44,223 bases of DNA from Bacillota bacterium (GTDB lineage: Bacteria > Bacillota > TC1), in assembly GCA_024635925.1 (NCBI GenBank), contig JAGXHY010000028.1:1-44223 (forward strand), in the 5' to 3' direction. The notes under the pieces were generated by a model. It saw nothing but the letters and a program-made list of their open reading frames with translations, was not told the origin of the DNA and ran no database searches. A program made the position numbers and the translations under genes. Positions 34,270 to 44,223 of this stretch are shown here, piece after piece; position 1 is the stretch's first letter, and each line of letters starts with the position of its first letter.

Positions 34270-34807
34270 TCTAATTGTTGTTGAAAGATATACCTCAATA
34301 CTTTTTGAAGTAGCTGAAGAAAAAGGCTTGACTGATATTATAAAAGAAGATCTTAAAAAAATATATGAAGCATTCAAAAAATCAAAAGATCTTAAACTTT
34401 TTTTTGAATTAAGATCTATACCAGCAAATGAAAAAAAAGAGCTACTTTTAAGAATTTTGAGAGGTTTAGAAGTAAATGAATATACTGAAAACTTTTTTAA
34501 AGTTTATTTAGAGAACACTAGATTCAATTATGAAATTCCTCATTTATCCTATGTTACTTTTAATAATCTTTACAAAGAAAGTGTAGGAATTAAACAAGGA
34601 ATTATGTATTTACCTAAAGTTCTTAGTGAATATGAAGAAAAATTGTTAACTAAAAATATTGGAGAAAAACTAGGATTTAAACTAGAACTTGAATTTAAGG
34701 TTGACTCAACATTAATTGATGGTTCTTACTTAGAAATTGATGGCATAGTATATGAGGATAACCTTAAAATGCGATTAGCAAATCTAAAGAATTGGATGAA
34801 GGTATAA
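34262..34807 (+). CDS. atpH: ATP synthase F1 subunit delta
   Basis: 181-residue stalk connector between F1 and subunit b. The N-terminal helical domain (ERYTSILFEVAEEKG) and the C-terminal region with VDSTLIDGSYLEIDGIVYEDNLKMRL are typical of OSCP/delta. The family is weakly conserved and the operon position between atpF and atpA supports the call. Confidence 0.93.
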   Translation: MSSLIVVERYTSILFEVAEEKGLTDIIKEDLKKIYEAFKKSKDLKLFFELRSIPANEKKELLLRILRGLEVNEYTENFFKVYLENTRFNYEIPHLSYVTFNNLYKESVGIKQGIMYLPKVLSEYEEKLLTKNIGEKLGFKLELEFKVDSTLIDGSYLEIDGIVYEDNLKMRLANLKNWMKV

Positions 34808-34810
34808 AAA

Positions 34811-36322
34811 ATGTATTTAAGACCTGAAGAAATAAGTGAAATAATTAAAGGTAAAATTAAAGATTTTGATGCTAAGCTAGAGAAAAGTGAAATAGGTACA
34901 GTCATTCAAGTAGGTGACGGTATTGCTTTAGTCTATGGTCTTGACAATGTTATGGCCGGTGAAGTTGTTGTTTTCAGTAATGGTATAAAAGGAACTGTCC
35001 TTAACCTTGATGAACATCATGTTGGTGTTGTTATACTGGGTGAATTTAAAGATATCAAAGAGGGAGATTCTGTAAAAAGAACTAAGGAAGTATTGAAAGC
35101 ACCCTGTGGAAATGGATTGTTAGGTAGAATTATAAATCCTATAGGAGAGCCGATAGATGGAAAAGGTGAATTAGAAGTTGCTGAATATTATCCTATAGAA
35201 AAGGAAGCTCCTTCAATTATTGATAGAGATTTTGTAAGAACTCCACTTGAAACTGGAATTAAGGCTATTGATGCATTAGTGCCAATAGGTAGGGGCCAGA
35301 GAGAATTAATTGTTGGTGATAGACAAACAGGGAAAACTTCTCTAGCAATAGATGCAATAATTCATCAAAAAGGTAAAGATGTTATTTGTATTTATGTTCC
35401 CATCGGACAAAAAGCATCTACAATTGCTCAAATAGTTAAAGAATTAGAAGCAAAAGGTTCAATGGATTATACAGTTGTAGTTGCTGCTACTGCTAGCGAT
35501 AATGCTTCATTATTATATATAGCACCCTATTCAGGTTGTGCTATTGCAGAATATTTTATGGATCAAGGTAAAGATGTTTTAATTGTTTATGATGATTTAA
35601 CAAAACATGCAGTTGCCTATAGAGAAATTTCACTTCTATTAAAAAGACCGCCTGGTAGGGAAGCTTATCCTGGTGATGTCTTTTATTTACATGCTAGATT
35701 GTTAGAAAGAGCTGCTAAAGTATCTAAAGAATTAGGTGGTGGATCCATTACCGCTCTACCTATAGTAGAAACACAAGCTGGAGATATATCTTCATATATA
35801 CCAACGAATGTTATTTCTATAACAGATGGACAAATTTTCTTAGAAACTGATTTGTTTAATGAAGGTATTAGACCAGCAATAAACCCTGGTGTTTCAGTTT
35901 CAAGAGTTGGTGGTAATGCTCAATTTCCAGCACTTAAACAAGTTGCTGCAACTTTGAGAATAGATTTAGCTCAGTATAGGGATTTAGAAGCATTTTCCCA
36001 ATTTAGTTCTGACTTAGATAGTGAAACCCGTAAGAAACTAATAAGAGGGCAAAAGCTAGTTGAAATTTTAATTCAACCAAATTATGACCCTATTGGTGTA
36101 GAAGAACAAGTTATAGCTATTTTTTCTGCTAATATTGGGGTTTATGATGAAGTGCCATTAATTGAAATGGCTCAACTTGAAAAAAATATATATTCACATG
36201 TCAAAAAAACAAACGGTGACATATTGGTAAAAATTAGAAAGAAAGAAAAACTTTCTAAAGAAGATTTTAATAATATTAAAAATACAATCAACCAATATTT
36301 GGAAAGCATAGTAGAGGAATAA
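34811..36322 (+). CDS. atpA: ATP synthase F1 subunit alpha
   Basis: 503-residue non-catalytic nucleotide-binding subunit of F1. The N-terminal DELSEED-side barrel starts [16 protein letters not shown]. Walker A GDRQTGKT is at 169-176, and [34 protein letters not shown] (only in part: [16 protein letters not shown]) covers the Walker B region. The signature [14 protein letters not shown] follows near 355. Standard length and order. Confidence 0.98.
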   Translation: MYLRPEEISEIIKGKIKDFDAKLEKSEIGTVIQVGDGIALVYGLDNVMAGEVVVFSNGIKGTVLNLDEHHVGVVILGEFKDIKEGDSVKRTKEVLKAPCGNGLLGRIINPIGEPIDGKGELEVAEYYPIEKEAPSIIDRDFVRTPLETGIKAIDALVPIGRGQRELIVGDRQTGKTSLAIDAIIHQKGKDVICIYVPIGQKASTIAQIVKELEAKGSMDYTVVVAATASDNASLLYIAPYSGCAIAEYFMDQGKDVLIVYDDLTKHAVAYREISLLLKRPPGREAYPGDVFYLHARLLERAAKVSKELGGGSITALPIVETQAGDISSYIPTNVISITDGQIFLETDLFNEGIRPAINPGVSVSRVGGNAQFPALKQVAATLRIDLAQYRDLEAFSQFSSDLDSETRKKLIRGQKLVEILIQPNYDPIGVEEQVIAIFSANIGVYDEVPLIEMAQLEKNIYSHVKKTNGDILVKIRKKEKLSKEDFNNIKNTINQYLESIVEE

Positions 36323-36323
36323 A

Positions 36324-38598
<2,275 letters not shown>

Positions 38599-38599
38599 A

Positions 38600-39016
38600 A
38601 TGGGTGATTTATTACTTGAAGTTTTATCCCACCATGGTCAAATATTAAAAGCTGACAATGTTGAAATGGTTAATTTACCTACAACTAAAGGACCAACAAC
38701 TATATTAAATAACCATACTTCTTATATGAGTTTATTAAATATTGGTGTTTTAAGATATAAAAAAAATGGTATTGAAAAGAAAGTAGCTTTAGGAACTCAT
38801 GGTTTAGTGGAAGTTTATAAAAATCATATAACGGTCTATGTTCACACTGCTGAAAATGCTGAGAGTATAGATGTTTTGAGAGCCAAAAGAGCAAAAGAAT
38901 TAGCAGAAGGTCTCTTATCAAAAGGTATATCTGAAATTGAAGCTGGTTTTAAGGCAGATTTGGCATTAAAAAAAGCATTAATTCGCTTGTCTTTAGGTAA
39001 ATATGATGAAAATTGA
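38600..39016 (+). CDS. atpC: ATP synthase F1 subunit epsilon
   Basis: 138-residue inhibitory and coupling subunit. An N-terminal beta sandwich (LLLEVLSHHGQILKADNVEMVNLP, with TTKGPTTILNNHTSYMSLLNIGVLR partly visible) is followed by a C-terminal helical hairpin rich in Ala, Lys and Glu (RAKRAKELAEGLLSKGISEIEAG). It ends the atp set; the next gene overlaps by 14 bases, so the operon continues. Confidence 0.95.
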   Translation: MGDLLLEVLSHHGQILKADNVEMVNLPTTKGPTTILNNHTSYMSLLNIGVLRYKKNGIEKKVALGTHGLVEVYKNHITVYVHTAENAESIDVLRAKRAKELAEGLLSKGISEIEAGFKADLALKKALIRLSLGKYDEN

Positions 39017-39821
39017 TTTACATTGTCATAGCCATTTTTCAGATGGATCAGCTACATTCAAAGATATAGTCAAATTATTGGTTAATGAGAACATTAAGCA
39101 TTTTAGTATTACTGACCATGATTTTTATGGAGGTAAGCTAAATGCTTTTTTCTTACCTGAAAATTTAACAAACTATAGAGGAATAGAGATATCAACTAAA
39201 GATTATGAACGTAATAAAAAGGTGCATTTATTAGGTTATGAATTCAATCCTGACCATAAAAGATTAAAGGAGTATACTAAATATTATTTTAATCTTAGAA
39301 AAGTGAATAGTATTAATATAATAAACAGATTAATTAAAGATGGATATCCAATTGAATTTGATGATTTTGCCTATAGAATTAATAATAATCTTCCTATTTA
39401 TAAACAACATATTATGGAAAAACTGGTTAATAAAGGCTATACTGATCGTATTTATGGTGGATTATTTTATGATTTTAGAAAGCAAGGTGTTTTTCAAGAG
39501 TTAAAATATATTAGCTATCAAGAAGGTATGAGTTTATTAAAAGATATTGATGCCTTAATTTTCTTAGCGCATCCTGCAATATATAATAGTTTTGATGTTC
39601 TTCCAGACTTGGTGAACATAGGACTTGATGGAATAGAAGCTTACCATAAGCGTCATAATGAAAATGATATTAAATTATCTTTACAATATGCAGAAAAATA
39701 TAAACTGCTAGTTAGTGGGGGTAGCGACTATCATGGTAGTTATAGTAATTTGCCAGGCCGTTTAGGTGTGGAAGTGCCAGATGAATATATAAAAAATTTT
39801 ATAAAGGCGATAAATAAATAA
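39003..39821 (+). CDS. PHP-domain metal-dependent phosphoesterase
   Basis: 272-residue PHP hydrolase. Metal-binding motifs are in family order: DLHCHSHFSDG (5-15), ITDHDFYGG (36-44), RGIEIST with its Glu, VHLLGYEFNP, FLAHPA and SGGSDYHG near the C-terminus. This resembles the YciV/RNase AM-type branch that trims RNA 5' ends or hydrolyses phosphoesters, but the substrate is not readable from sequence. It overlaps atpC by 14 bases; a second in-frame ATG follows the first (39006). The downstream rRNA methylase overlaps by one base. Confidence 0.88.
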   Translation: MMKIDLHCHSHFSDGSATFKDIVKLLVNENIKHFSITDHDFYGGKLNAFFLPENLTNYRGIEISTKDYERNKKVHLLGYEFNPDHKRLKEYTKYYFNLRKVNSINIINRLIKDGYPIEFDDFAYRINNNLPIYKQHIMEKLVNKGYTDRIYGGLFYDFRKQGVFQELKYISYQEGMSLLKDIDALIFLAHPAIYNSFDVLPDLVNIGLDGIEAYHKRHNENDIKLSLQYAEKYKLLVSGGSDYHGSYSNLPGRLGVEVPDEYIKNFIKAINK

Positions 39822-41212
39822 TGAAATTACCGAATATCTTTTTAAATAAATTTAAAAGCATAATGAAAAATGAAGAATATATAAGTTTTATAAGTAGTTT
39901 TGAAAAACTACCTTATGAAGGAATTAGATATAATTCAAATAAAATATCAGAAATTGATTTTCTTAAACGACTTCAGAGTATTACAAAAAAAATACCTTGG
40001 ACAACTGATGGATTTTATTTTAAGAAAGAGGATTCTAATGTTAGGCTGACAACTCATCCTTACTACCATCAAGGATTATTTTATATACAAGAACCATCGG
40101 CCATGTTTCCTGCTGAATTATTAGATCCAAAACCTACAGATAAAGTACTTGATCTTTGTGCAGCACCAGGGGGGAAATCTGTTCAGATTGCATGTAAAAT
40201 GAAAAATCAAGGTTTATTGATAAGTAATGAGATAAGTCCAAAAAGAGTTAAAGCACTTAAAAAAAACATAGAACTATATGGAATAAAAAACACGATTATA
40301 ACAAATAGCACAGGTAAAAATTTGTTAAATACATATGGGTCGTATTTTGATAAGGTTTTAGTAGACGCACCTTGTTCTGGTGAGGGTACTTTTAGAAAAG
40401 ATAAGAATTCAATTAAAGAATATGAAAAGTATGCAACAGAAGGGTTATATTCTATACAAAGAGATATATTAGATTATGCATTTAAATTATTAAAAATTGG
40501 TGGGCAACTTGTATATTCAACCTGTACATTTAGTCCAGAAGAAAATGAACAACAAATAGAATATTTATTAAAAAATTATGAATGTAAACTTATAGAAACA
40601 AAAAAAACACATGGAATGGTTAGCGGAAGACCTAAATGGACAGAACAAAACAGCCTTGAATTAACAAAAACCATAAGGTTTTGGCCACATAAAGTTGAAG
40701 GTGAAGGTCATTTTGTAGCAAAAATTATAAAAATTGCCGGTGAAGAATTTAAAGGTAAACATACAAATTTACATTGGAAGCCTTATAGTGAAATAAATGA
40801 TAAAATTAAGAGTTTTATAGAGAAATATCTAAATGTAAACTTTGAAAAGTATTATTATTATGTTAAAGATGATGAATATTATCTTATGGATGATAAATAC
40901 CCATTTGATGAGAAAAATAAAATTGAAAATATTGGTATACATATAGGGCAATTAAACAAGTATAATTTTATTCCAAGTCAAAGCTTTGCAATGACTTTAG
41001 AAAAAAATAACTTTAAGAATATTTTGGAAGTTAATTTTGAACAGGCCAATAAATACTTAAAATGTGAAACTTTATTATTCAATAAAGAGGATGGATATTA
41101 TGGAATCATTTATCAAAATAATATATTAGGCTGGGCTAAGTTTAACAATGGCTTTTTTAAAAATTTATATGAAAAAACTTGGAGAAAAGTTAGCGATGGT
41201 AATAGCTTTTAG
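39821..41212 (+). CDS. rsmF: 16S rRNA m5C methyltransferase, RsmF/NOP2/Sun type
   Basis: 463-residue SAM-dependent RNA cytosine-C5 methylase. SAM motif DLCAAPGGKSVQIA is near residues 111-124, and the catalytic Cys motifs DAPCSGEGTFRKD and YSTCTFSPEENEQQ follow. The additional C-terminal region (about 300-463) carries an RsmF/YebU-like extension and a PUA-like end with GYYGIIYQNNILGWAKFNNG. Whether it methylates 16S C1407 or another site is not shown. It overlaps the PHP gene by one base. Confidence 0.9.
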   Translation: MKLPNIFLNKFKSIMKNEEYISFISSFEKLPYEGIRYNSNKISEIDFLKRLQSITKKIPWTTDGFYFKKEDSNVRLTTHPYYHQGLFYIQEPSAMFPAELLDPKPTDKVLDLCAAPGGKSVQIACKMKNQGLLISNEISPKRVKALKKNIELYGIKNTIITNSTGKNLLNTYGSYFDKVLVDAPCSGEGTFRKDKNSIKEYEKYATEGLYSIQRDILDYAFKLLKIGGQLVYSTCTFSPEENEQQIEYLLKNYECKLIETKKTHGMVSGRPKWTEQNSLELTKTIRFWPHKVEGEGHFVAKIIKIAGEEFKGKHTNLHWKPYSEINDKIKSFIEKYLNVNFEKYYYYVKDDEYYLMDDKYPFDEKNKIENIGIHIGQLNKYNFIPSQSFAMTLEKNNFKNILEVNFEQANKYLKCETLLFNKEDGYYGIIYQNNILGWAKFNNGFFKNLYEKTWRKVSDGNSF

Positions 41213-41224
41213 GTTGGAGGAATT

Positions 41225-42007
41225 ATGAAGAGTATAATAAATGGAATTATTAAAGAAGATGCATTATTAGAAGATTGGCGAAAAAAAGGTGATATTTATG
41301 AGGTCTTAAGAATAATAAATGATAAACCTTTATTTTTAGATGAACATTTGCAAAGAATGTATAAAAGCGATAATAGTATAAATATAAGATTAATCAAAAG
41401 GGAAATACTAGAATTAATTGATTCTTATGATTTTCTTCTAAATAAAAATATTTTTATTAGCTACAACATTGAGAACAAAGACAGAGCAATCTTTGTTATT
41501 GAAGGATTTTACCCTCCACAAGAATGGTATGAAAATGGGATATCAATTAATACTTTTCAAATAAAACGAATTAATCCCAATTTGAAGATATTTGATATTC
41601 AATACAAGAATACAATTGAATATCACTTGAAAAAAACTGGAGTATTTGAAACAATAATAACCTATAAAGGTATTGTTCAAGAAGGTAGCAGATCAAATGT
41701 ATTTTTCTTAAAAGATAATACAATACATACTCCATCAGTTGACACTGTTTTGCCAGGGATTACGAGAAATAAAGTGTTTTTAGCTGCAAATGAAAACAAT
41801 ATGCAAATATTAGAAACAAATATTTATTTAATTGATTTGCAAAAATATCAAGGTGCTTTTATTACTGGTACATCAATTGATCTATTACCAATAAATAAAA
41901 TTGATAATATTATATTTAATACAACAGATTCAGAGACTTTCAAGAAAATTTCAAAAAGTTTTACAGAAATAAAAAATAGAGATTTGGGTGTAGAAGATGA
42001 TAAATAA
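41225..42007 (+). CDS. Class IV PLP aminotransferase of unknown substrate
   Basis: 260-residue fold-type IV enzyme, the second in the window. Seen are PLFLDEHLQRMYKS, a candidate Schiff-base Lys region FDIQYKNTIEYH, and the cofactor-binding QEGSRSNVFFLKDNTIHTPSVD followed by VLPGITRNKVFLAA, which resemble D-amino acid or branched-chain aminotransferases as much as PabC. The N-terminal half is diverged. AGGTTGGAGGAATT precedes ATG 41225. It follows rsmF and overlaps the TraX-like gene by 11 bases; no pathway partner is adjacent, so the substrate stays open. Confidence 0.82.
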   Translation: MKSIINGIIKEDALLEDWRKKGDIYEVLRIINDKPLFLDEHLQRMYKSDNSINIRLIKREILELIDSYDFLLNKNIFISYNIENKDRAIFVIEGFYPPQEWYENGISINTFQIKRINPNLKIFDIQYKNTIEYHLKKTGVFETIITYKGIVQEGSRSNVFFLKDNTIHTPSVDTVLPGITRNKVFLAANENNMQILETNIYLIDLQKYQGAFITGTSIDLLPINKIDNIIFNTTDSETFKKISKSFTEIKNRDLGVEDDK

Positions 42008-42713
42008 AATTAGATTAAATAATACTCAATTAAAATATATCGCAGCAGTCTTTATGTTTATTGACCATTTTTCATTGTTATTTCTTGATTATGGAACTAC
42101 ACTTTATTTTGTAGGAAGAGGATTAGGTAGGTTGTCTGCCCCAATTTTCTTTTGGTCATTGTCAGTAGGTGCTTTTCATACCAAAAACATAAAGAAATAT
42201 TTTTTAAATATTTTAATTTTCGGTATAGTTATTCAATTAGCATATATCTTAGCTATGGGTGATATTAATTCATTAGCAATAAGTTTGGGTTTATATAAAA
42301 ATATTTTTATTACTCTTACACTTGGTTTATTTGCTATTATATTTATAAAAAAATTTATAAATTACCCAATTATTTATATATCTACTTCATTAATTATTAG
42401 TATAGTAGGTGAATTAATAAAAGTTGATTATGGTTGGTATGGGGTTACTATGATTATCTTATTTTATTTATTCAAAGAAAATAGGATGAACTTAGTTATA
42501 AGTCTTATTCTGATAAATATGGCCAGGTTTGCTTTAGAATTTAATAGTTTGCCAATTTTACCAAATCTTTTGCAACTAATATCACTTTTAACCATACCGT
42601 TGATTTTTCTGTATGACGGCAAAAGAGGAAGTGGTAACAAGTATTTCTTTTACTTTTTTTACCCTACCCATCTTGCTGGTCTTTATCTTCTGAAATCGAT
42701 TTTAGAATTTTAA
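41997..42713 (+). CDS. TraX-family membrane protein
   Basis: 238-residue polytopic membrane protein of the TraX family, which includes F-pilin acetylases and many chromosomal proteins of unknown role. The hallmark opening LKYIAAVFMFIDHFSLLF, GRLSAPIFFWSLSVGAFHT and the closing FYFFYPTHLAGLYLL are present, with about seven to eight helices between. It is the last gene in view of the plus-strand atp-operon run, and its final 50 bases overlap the convergent decarboxylase-family gene. Confidence 0.85.
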   Translation: MINKIRLNNTQLKYIAAVFMFIDHFSLLFLDYGTTLYFVGRGLGRLSAPIFFWSLSVGAFHTKNIKKYFLNILIFGIVIQLAYILAMGDINSLAISLGLYKNIFITLTLGLFAIIFIKKFINYPIIYISTSLIISIVGELIKVDYGWYGVTMIILFYLFKENRMNLVISLILINMARFALEFNSLPILPNLLQLISLLTIPLIFLYDGKRGSGNKYFFYFFYPTHLAGLYLLKSILEF

Positions 42714-43032
42714 GAGCAATAATCGCTTTAGGGAAGCCATTATATAATGGGGCTTGTAATATTATCTCTATTAGTTCATCCTCTGTTAAACCGACATTTA
42801 AAGCGCCTAAAAAGTGATTTCTAAGTTGTGATTCCGGACAACCTTGTGCAATAAGAAAAGAAATAGTTATAATTTCTCTATCTCTAAGAGAAAGTCCTTT
42901 TCGAGAATAAATATCTCCAAAGGCATATTTTAAAATATACTCTCCTAATTCACCGTTATCGGCAATTAAATCATCTCTTTTAAAACCCCAAATTTTTTCA
43001 GTTATAGCTAAACCTTTTTTTAAATTACTCAT
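42664..43032 (-). CDS. Carboxymuconolactone decarboxylase family protein
   Basis: 122-residue protein with the AhpD-like helical fold. REIITISFLIAQGCPESQLRNHFLGALNVGLTEDEL (partly: LRNHFLGALNVGLTEDEL) is the family core; it has one Cys (AQGCPESQ) rather than the CxxC of AhpD, so it is closer to the decarboxylase branch or to an uncharacterised subgroup. The start at 43032 follows GGAGTTAG on its strand; the longer in-frame ATG at 43224 overlaps the divergent rubredoxin gene and is rejected. It overlaps the TraX-like gene tail to tail by 50 bases. Confidence 0.85.
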   Translation of the reverse strand: MSNLKKGLAITEKIWGFKRDDLIADNGELGEYILKYAFGDIYSRKGLSLRDREIITISFLIAQGCPESQLRNHFLGALNVGLTEDELIEIILQAPLYNGFPKAIIALKILKSISEDKDQQDG

Positions 43033-43054
43033 TATTCTAACTCCTTTTTTAATT

Positions 43055-43063
43055 ATTGTACCA
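43055..43063 (-). promoter_or_regulatory. Possible extended -10 for the carboxymuconolactone-decarboxylase-family gene
   Basis: TGGTACAAT on the minus strand fits TGnTAnAAT and lies 22 bases before the ATG at 43032, back-to-back with the opposing element at 43084-43092. Confidence 0.4.
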
Positions 43064-43083
43064 TTTATTATTATTGAAAAAAA

Positions 43084-43092
43084 TGTTATAAT
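43084..43092 (+). promoter_or_regulatory. Extended -10 promoter of the rubredoxin-flavin reductase gene
   Basis: TGTTATAAT, identical to the element before pabA, lies 33 bases before ATG 43126. No convincing -35. Confidence 0.55.
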
Positions 43093-43125
43093 TAAACAAT
43101 ATTGTATATGAAAGGAAGATTTCAG

Positions 43126-43911
43126 ATGAAGTGGAAATGTGAAGTATGTGATTATGAAATGAAAGGTAATGAACCTGTTGAAATTTGTCCAGTTTGTGGC
43201 GTTGATAAAACTAACTTTGTACAAGTTGAAGAAGATTCAAAAGATATTAAAACTTCTATACGTCAAATAATCTATGGTATGTTTGTAATTACAACTGAAA
43301 GTAAAGGTAAAATCAATGGTCAAGCTGCTAATACAGTATTTCAATTAACCAGTGAACCTAAGCAAATAGCAGTTTGTTTAAATAAAAATAATTATACTAC
43401 AGAGCTAGTACTAGAATCAAAGAAATTGATAGTGAATGTTATAGGACAAGATGCCTTCCAATTAATTGCTAATTTCGGTTTTAGTTGTGGCAGAGATAGA
43501 AATAAATTTGAAGAAGTAAAATACAAAGAAATTAAGGGTATGCCAGCGTTGTTAGATGATGCATTATCTGGTATGATTTGTAAAGTAGAGAATATGATGG
43601 ATGTAGGATCACATTGGTTGATGGTATGTAGTGTAGAAGATGCCTTTGTTAATAACAATAAAAAGGATATATTACCATTAAGTTATAGTGATTTTAGATT
43701 AATAAAAAGTGGCAAAAAGCTTCCAGAAAAAGAAGTTAATACAGAAAAAAAAGAGGTGAAAAAAATGGCAGGTGGAGAAAAATATATTTGTACTGTATGT
43801 GGATATGTACATGACCCAGCAGTTGAAGGTGTTGAGTTTAAAGACTTACCGGATAGTTATACATGTCCTTTATGTGGTGCACCAAAATCAGATTTTGAAA
43901 TTATAGAATAA
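43126..43911 (+). CDS. Rubredoxin-like / flavin reductase / rubredoxin fusion (Hrb-type)
   Basis: 261-residue electron carrier. Residues 1-35 are a small rubredoxin-like metal site with Cys 5, 8, 21, 24. Residues about 45-200 are a flavin-reductase-like FMN domain ([13 protein letters not shown], then [24 protein letters not shown]). A charged linker (about 198-213) leads to a classic rubredoxin, Cys 222, 225, 247, 250 with YVHDPAVEG. This resembles the high-molecular-weight rubredoxin of acetogens such as Moorella, with an added N-terminal metal site, and suggests oxygen or peroxide detoxification in an anaerobe. ATG 43126 follows AAGGAAG; earlier in-frame ATG 43108 is rejected. Confidence 0.9.
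   Translation: MKWKCEVCDYEMKGNEPVEICPVCGVDKTNFVQVEEDSKDIKTSIRQIIYGMFVITTESKGKINGQAANTVFQLTSEPKQIAVCLNKNNYTTELVLESKKLIVNVIGQDAFQLIANFGFSCGRDRNKFEEVKYKEIKGMPALLDDALSGMICKVENMMDVGSHWLMVCSVEDAFVNNNKKDILPLSYSDFRLIKSGKKLPEKEVNTEKKEVKKMAGGEKYICTVCGYVHDPAVEGVEFKDLPDSYTCPLCGAPKSDFEIIE
43752..43767 (+). promoter_or_regulatory. Internal ribosome site and ATG for a free rubredoxin
   Basis: Inside the fusion gene, AGAGGTG (43752-43758) lies 6 bases before an in-frame ATG (43765, Met214). Translation from it would give a free 48-residue rubredoxin ending at 43911, beginning [15 protein letters not shown]. The ribosome site is as good as those of ordinary genes in this window. Confidence 0.5.
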
Positions 43912-43926
43912 ATTGAGGGAATATAC

Positions 43927-43955
43927 TTGAAATCTATATATAAAAAGTATATAAT
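43927..43955 (+). promoter_or_regulatory. Promoter of the tRNA cluster
   Basis: TTGAAA (43927-43932), a 17-base spacer and TATAAT (43950-43955), 28 bases before the first tRNA. Confidence 0.8.
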
Positions 43956-43961
43956 TGTTCT

Positions 43962-43977
43962 TGCGCTTGTAAGCGCA
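43962..43977 (+). other. Short GC-rich inverted repeat in tRNA leader
   Basis: TGCGCTT (43962-43968) / AAGCGCA (43971-43977), GC-rich against an AT-rich background, at the expected transcript start and 5 bases before tRNA-His. No T-run follows, so it is not a terminator. Confidence 0.45.
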
Positions 43978-43982
43978 TGCCT

Positions 43983-44058
43983 GGTGGGTGTAGTTCAGTG
44001 GTAGAGCGCTAGTTTGTGGTACTAGTTGTCGTGGGTTCAAATCCCATCATCCACCCCA
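43983..44058 (+). tRNA. tRNA-His (GTG anticodon)
   Basis: Cloverleaf with acceptor GTGGGTG / CATCCAC, an extra 5' G (43983, the G-1 of tRNA-His) facing C73, the GGTTCAAAT T-loop, anticodon GTG at 44016-44018 and an encoded CCA end. Confidence 0.95.
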
Positions 44059-44062
44059 AAAT

Positions 44063-44138
44063 GATCCATTAGCTCAGCTGGCAGAGCACCTGACTTTTAA
44101 TCAGGGTGTCCCGCGTTCGAGTCGCGGATGGATCACCA
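44063..44138 (+). tRNA. tRNA-Lys (TTT anticodon)
   Basis: Acceptor GATCCAT / ATGGATC, D-arm AGCTCAGCTGGCAGAGC, anticodon TTT at 44096-44098 in the loop CTTTTAA, T-loop GTTCGAGTC and an encoded CCA at 44136-44138. It lies 4 bases after tRNA-His. Confidence 0.96.
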
Positions 44139-44141
44139 GAT

Positions 44142-44223
44142 GCGGATGTGGCGGAATTGGCAGACGCGCTAGATTTAGGCTCTAGTGAGTAAGATCGTGG
44201 GGGTTCAAGTCCCTTCATCCGCA
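44142..44223 (+). tRNA. tRNA-Leu (TAG anticodon), CCA end cut by window edge
   Basis: Class II tRNA with acceptor GCGGATG / CATCCGC, anticodon TAG at 44176-44178, a long variable arm and T-loop GGTTCAAGTCC. The window ends at the discriminator A73, so the encoded CCA is not visible. Confidence 0.94.

Noticed and set aside
43033-43224. Long N-terminal extension of the decarboxylase-family gene
   Set aside because: It would run antisense through the promoter and start of the rubredoxin fusion gene and has no ribosome site; ATG 43032 has one.

Overview
This is an AT-rich (roughly 30% GC by eye) bacterial chromosome segment. It most likely comes from an anaerobic, Gram-positive-type member of the Clostridia/Firmicutes. 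The supporting signs are strong AGGAGG-type ribosome sites with frequent TTG/GTG starts, a Tad pilus locus with no secretin in view, a PyrR attenuator ahead of a pyrRBCKDFE operon, a selenocysteine formate dehydrogenase, rubredoxin-type redox proteins and an F-type ATP synthase with Na+-type signatures in its c subunit. The species cannot be named from sequence alone.

Layout. (1) 1-8.85 kb: the distal part of a Tad/Flp pilus operon. It encodes a prepilin peptidase, two TadE/TadG-like pseudopilins, CpaB, TadZ/CpaE, the CpaF ATPase, TadB and TadC, then an unusual membrane-anchored ricin-B-like lectin and a DUF192 protein, ending at a terminator. (2) 8.9-13.7 kb: yicC-gmk-rpoZ, a degenerate CoaBC-like protein in the usual coaBC position, metK, and a PurM/AIR-synthase-like protein of unknown role. 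(3) 13.7-19.9 kb: a small TM2 protein on the minus strand, then the pyr operon with its own promoter, PyrR-binding hairpin and terminator. It has no carAB. (4) 19.96-26.0 kb: moeA-mobB (molybdenum cofactor) followed by fdhF, which reads through an in-frame UGA with a SECIS hairpin, and a strongly rearranged NuoE/NuoF-like electron-transfer subunit. No terminator separates this block from pyrE. (5) 26.06-27.3 kb (minus): a two-gene ThrE/YjjP-YjjB-type exporter. (6) 27.4-30.8 kb: pabA-pabB-pabC and a folB-folK fusion, giving p-aminobenzoate and pterin steps of folate synthesis. (7) 30.86-32.5 kb (minus): rqcH (ribosome quality control). (8) 32.5-42.7 kb: the complete atp operon (atpI/Z-B-E-F-H-A-G-D-C), apparently continuing into a PHP phosphoesterase, an RsmF-type rRNA methylase, a class IV aminotransferase and a TraX-like membrane protein. 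(9) 42.7-44.2 kb: a carboxymuconolactone decarboxylase-family protein, a divergent rubredoxin/flavin reductase/rubredoxin fusion with an internal translation start, and a tRNA-His/Lys/Leu cluster running to the window edge.

The most unusual part is the formate dehydrogenase pair at 21.66-26.01 kb. The catalytic subunit keeps its N-terminal [2Fe-2S] and ferredoxin-like clusters but has lost all three cysteines of the His-Cys3 cluster. The partner subunit is a NuoE-NuoF fusion that has lost the NuoE [2Fe-2S] domain, has degraded FMN/NADH motifs, and carries a 2x[4Fe-4S] ferredoxin domain inserted in the NuoF part. This suggests a formate dehydrogenase wired to something other than NAD(H), possibly ferredoxin. 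Other points of note are the two-carboxylate c subunit, the eroded CoaBC homologue, the lectin at the end of the Tad operon and the internal rubredoxin start. No stretch longer than about 300 bases lacks a gene; the longest gap (13949-14183) is the pyr leader.
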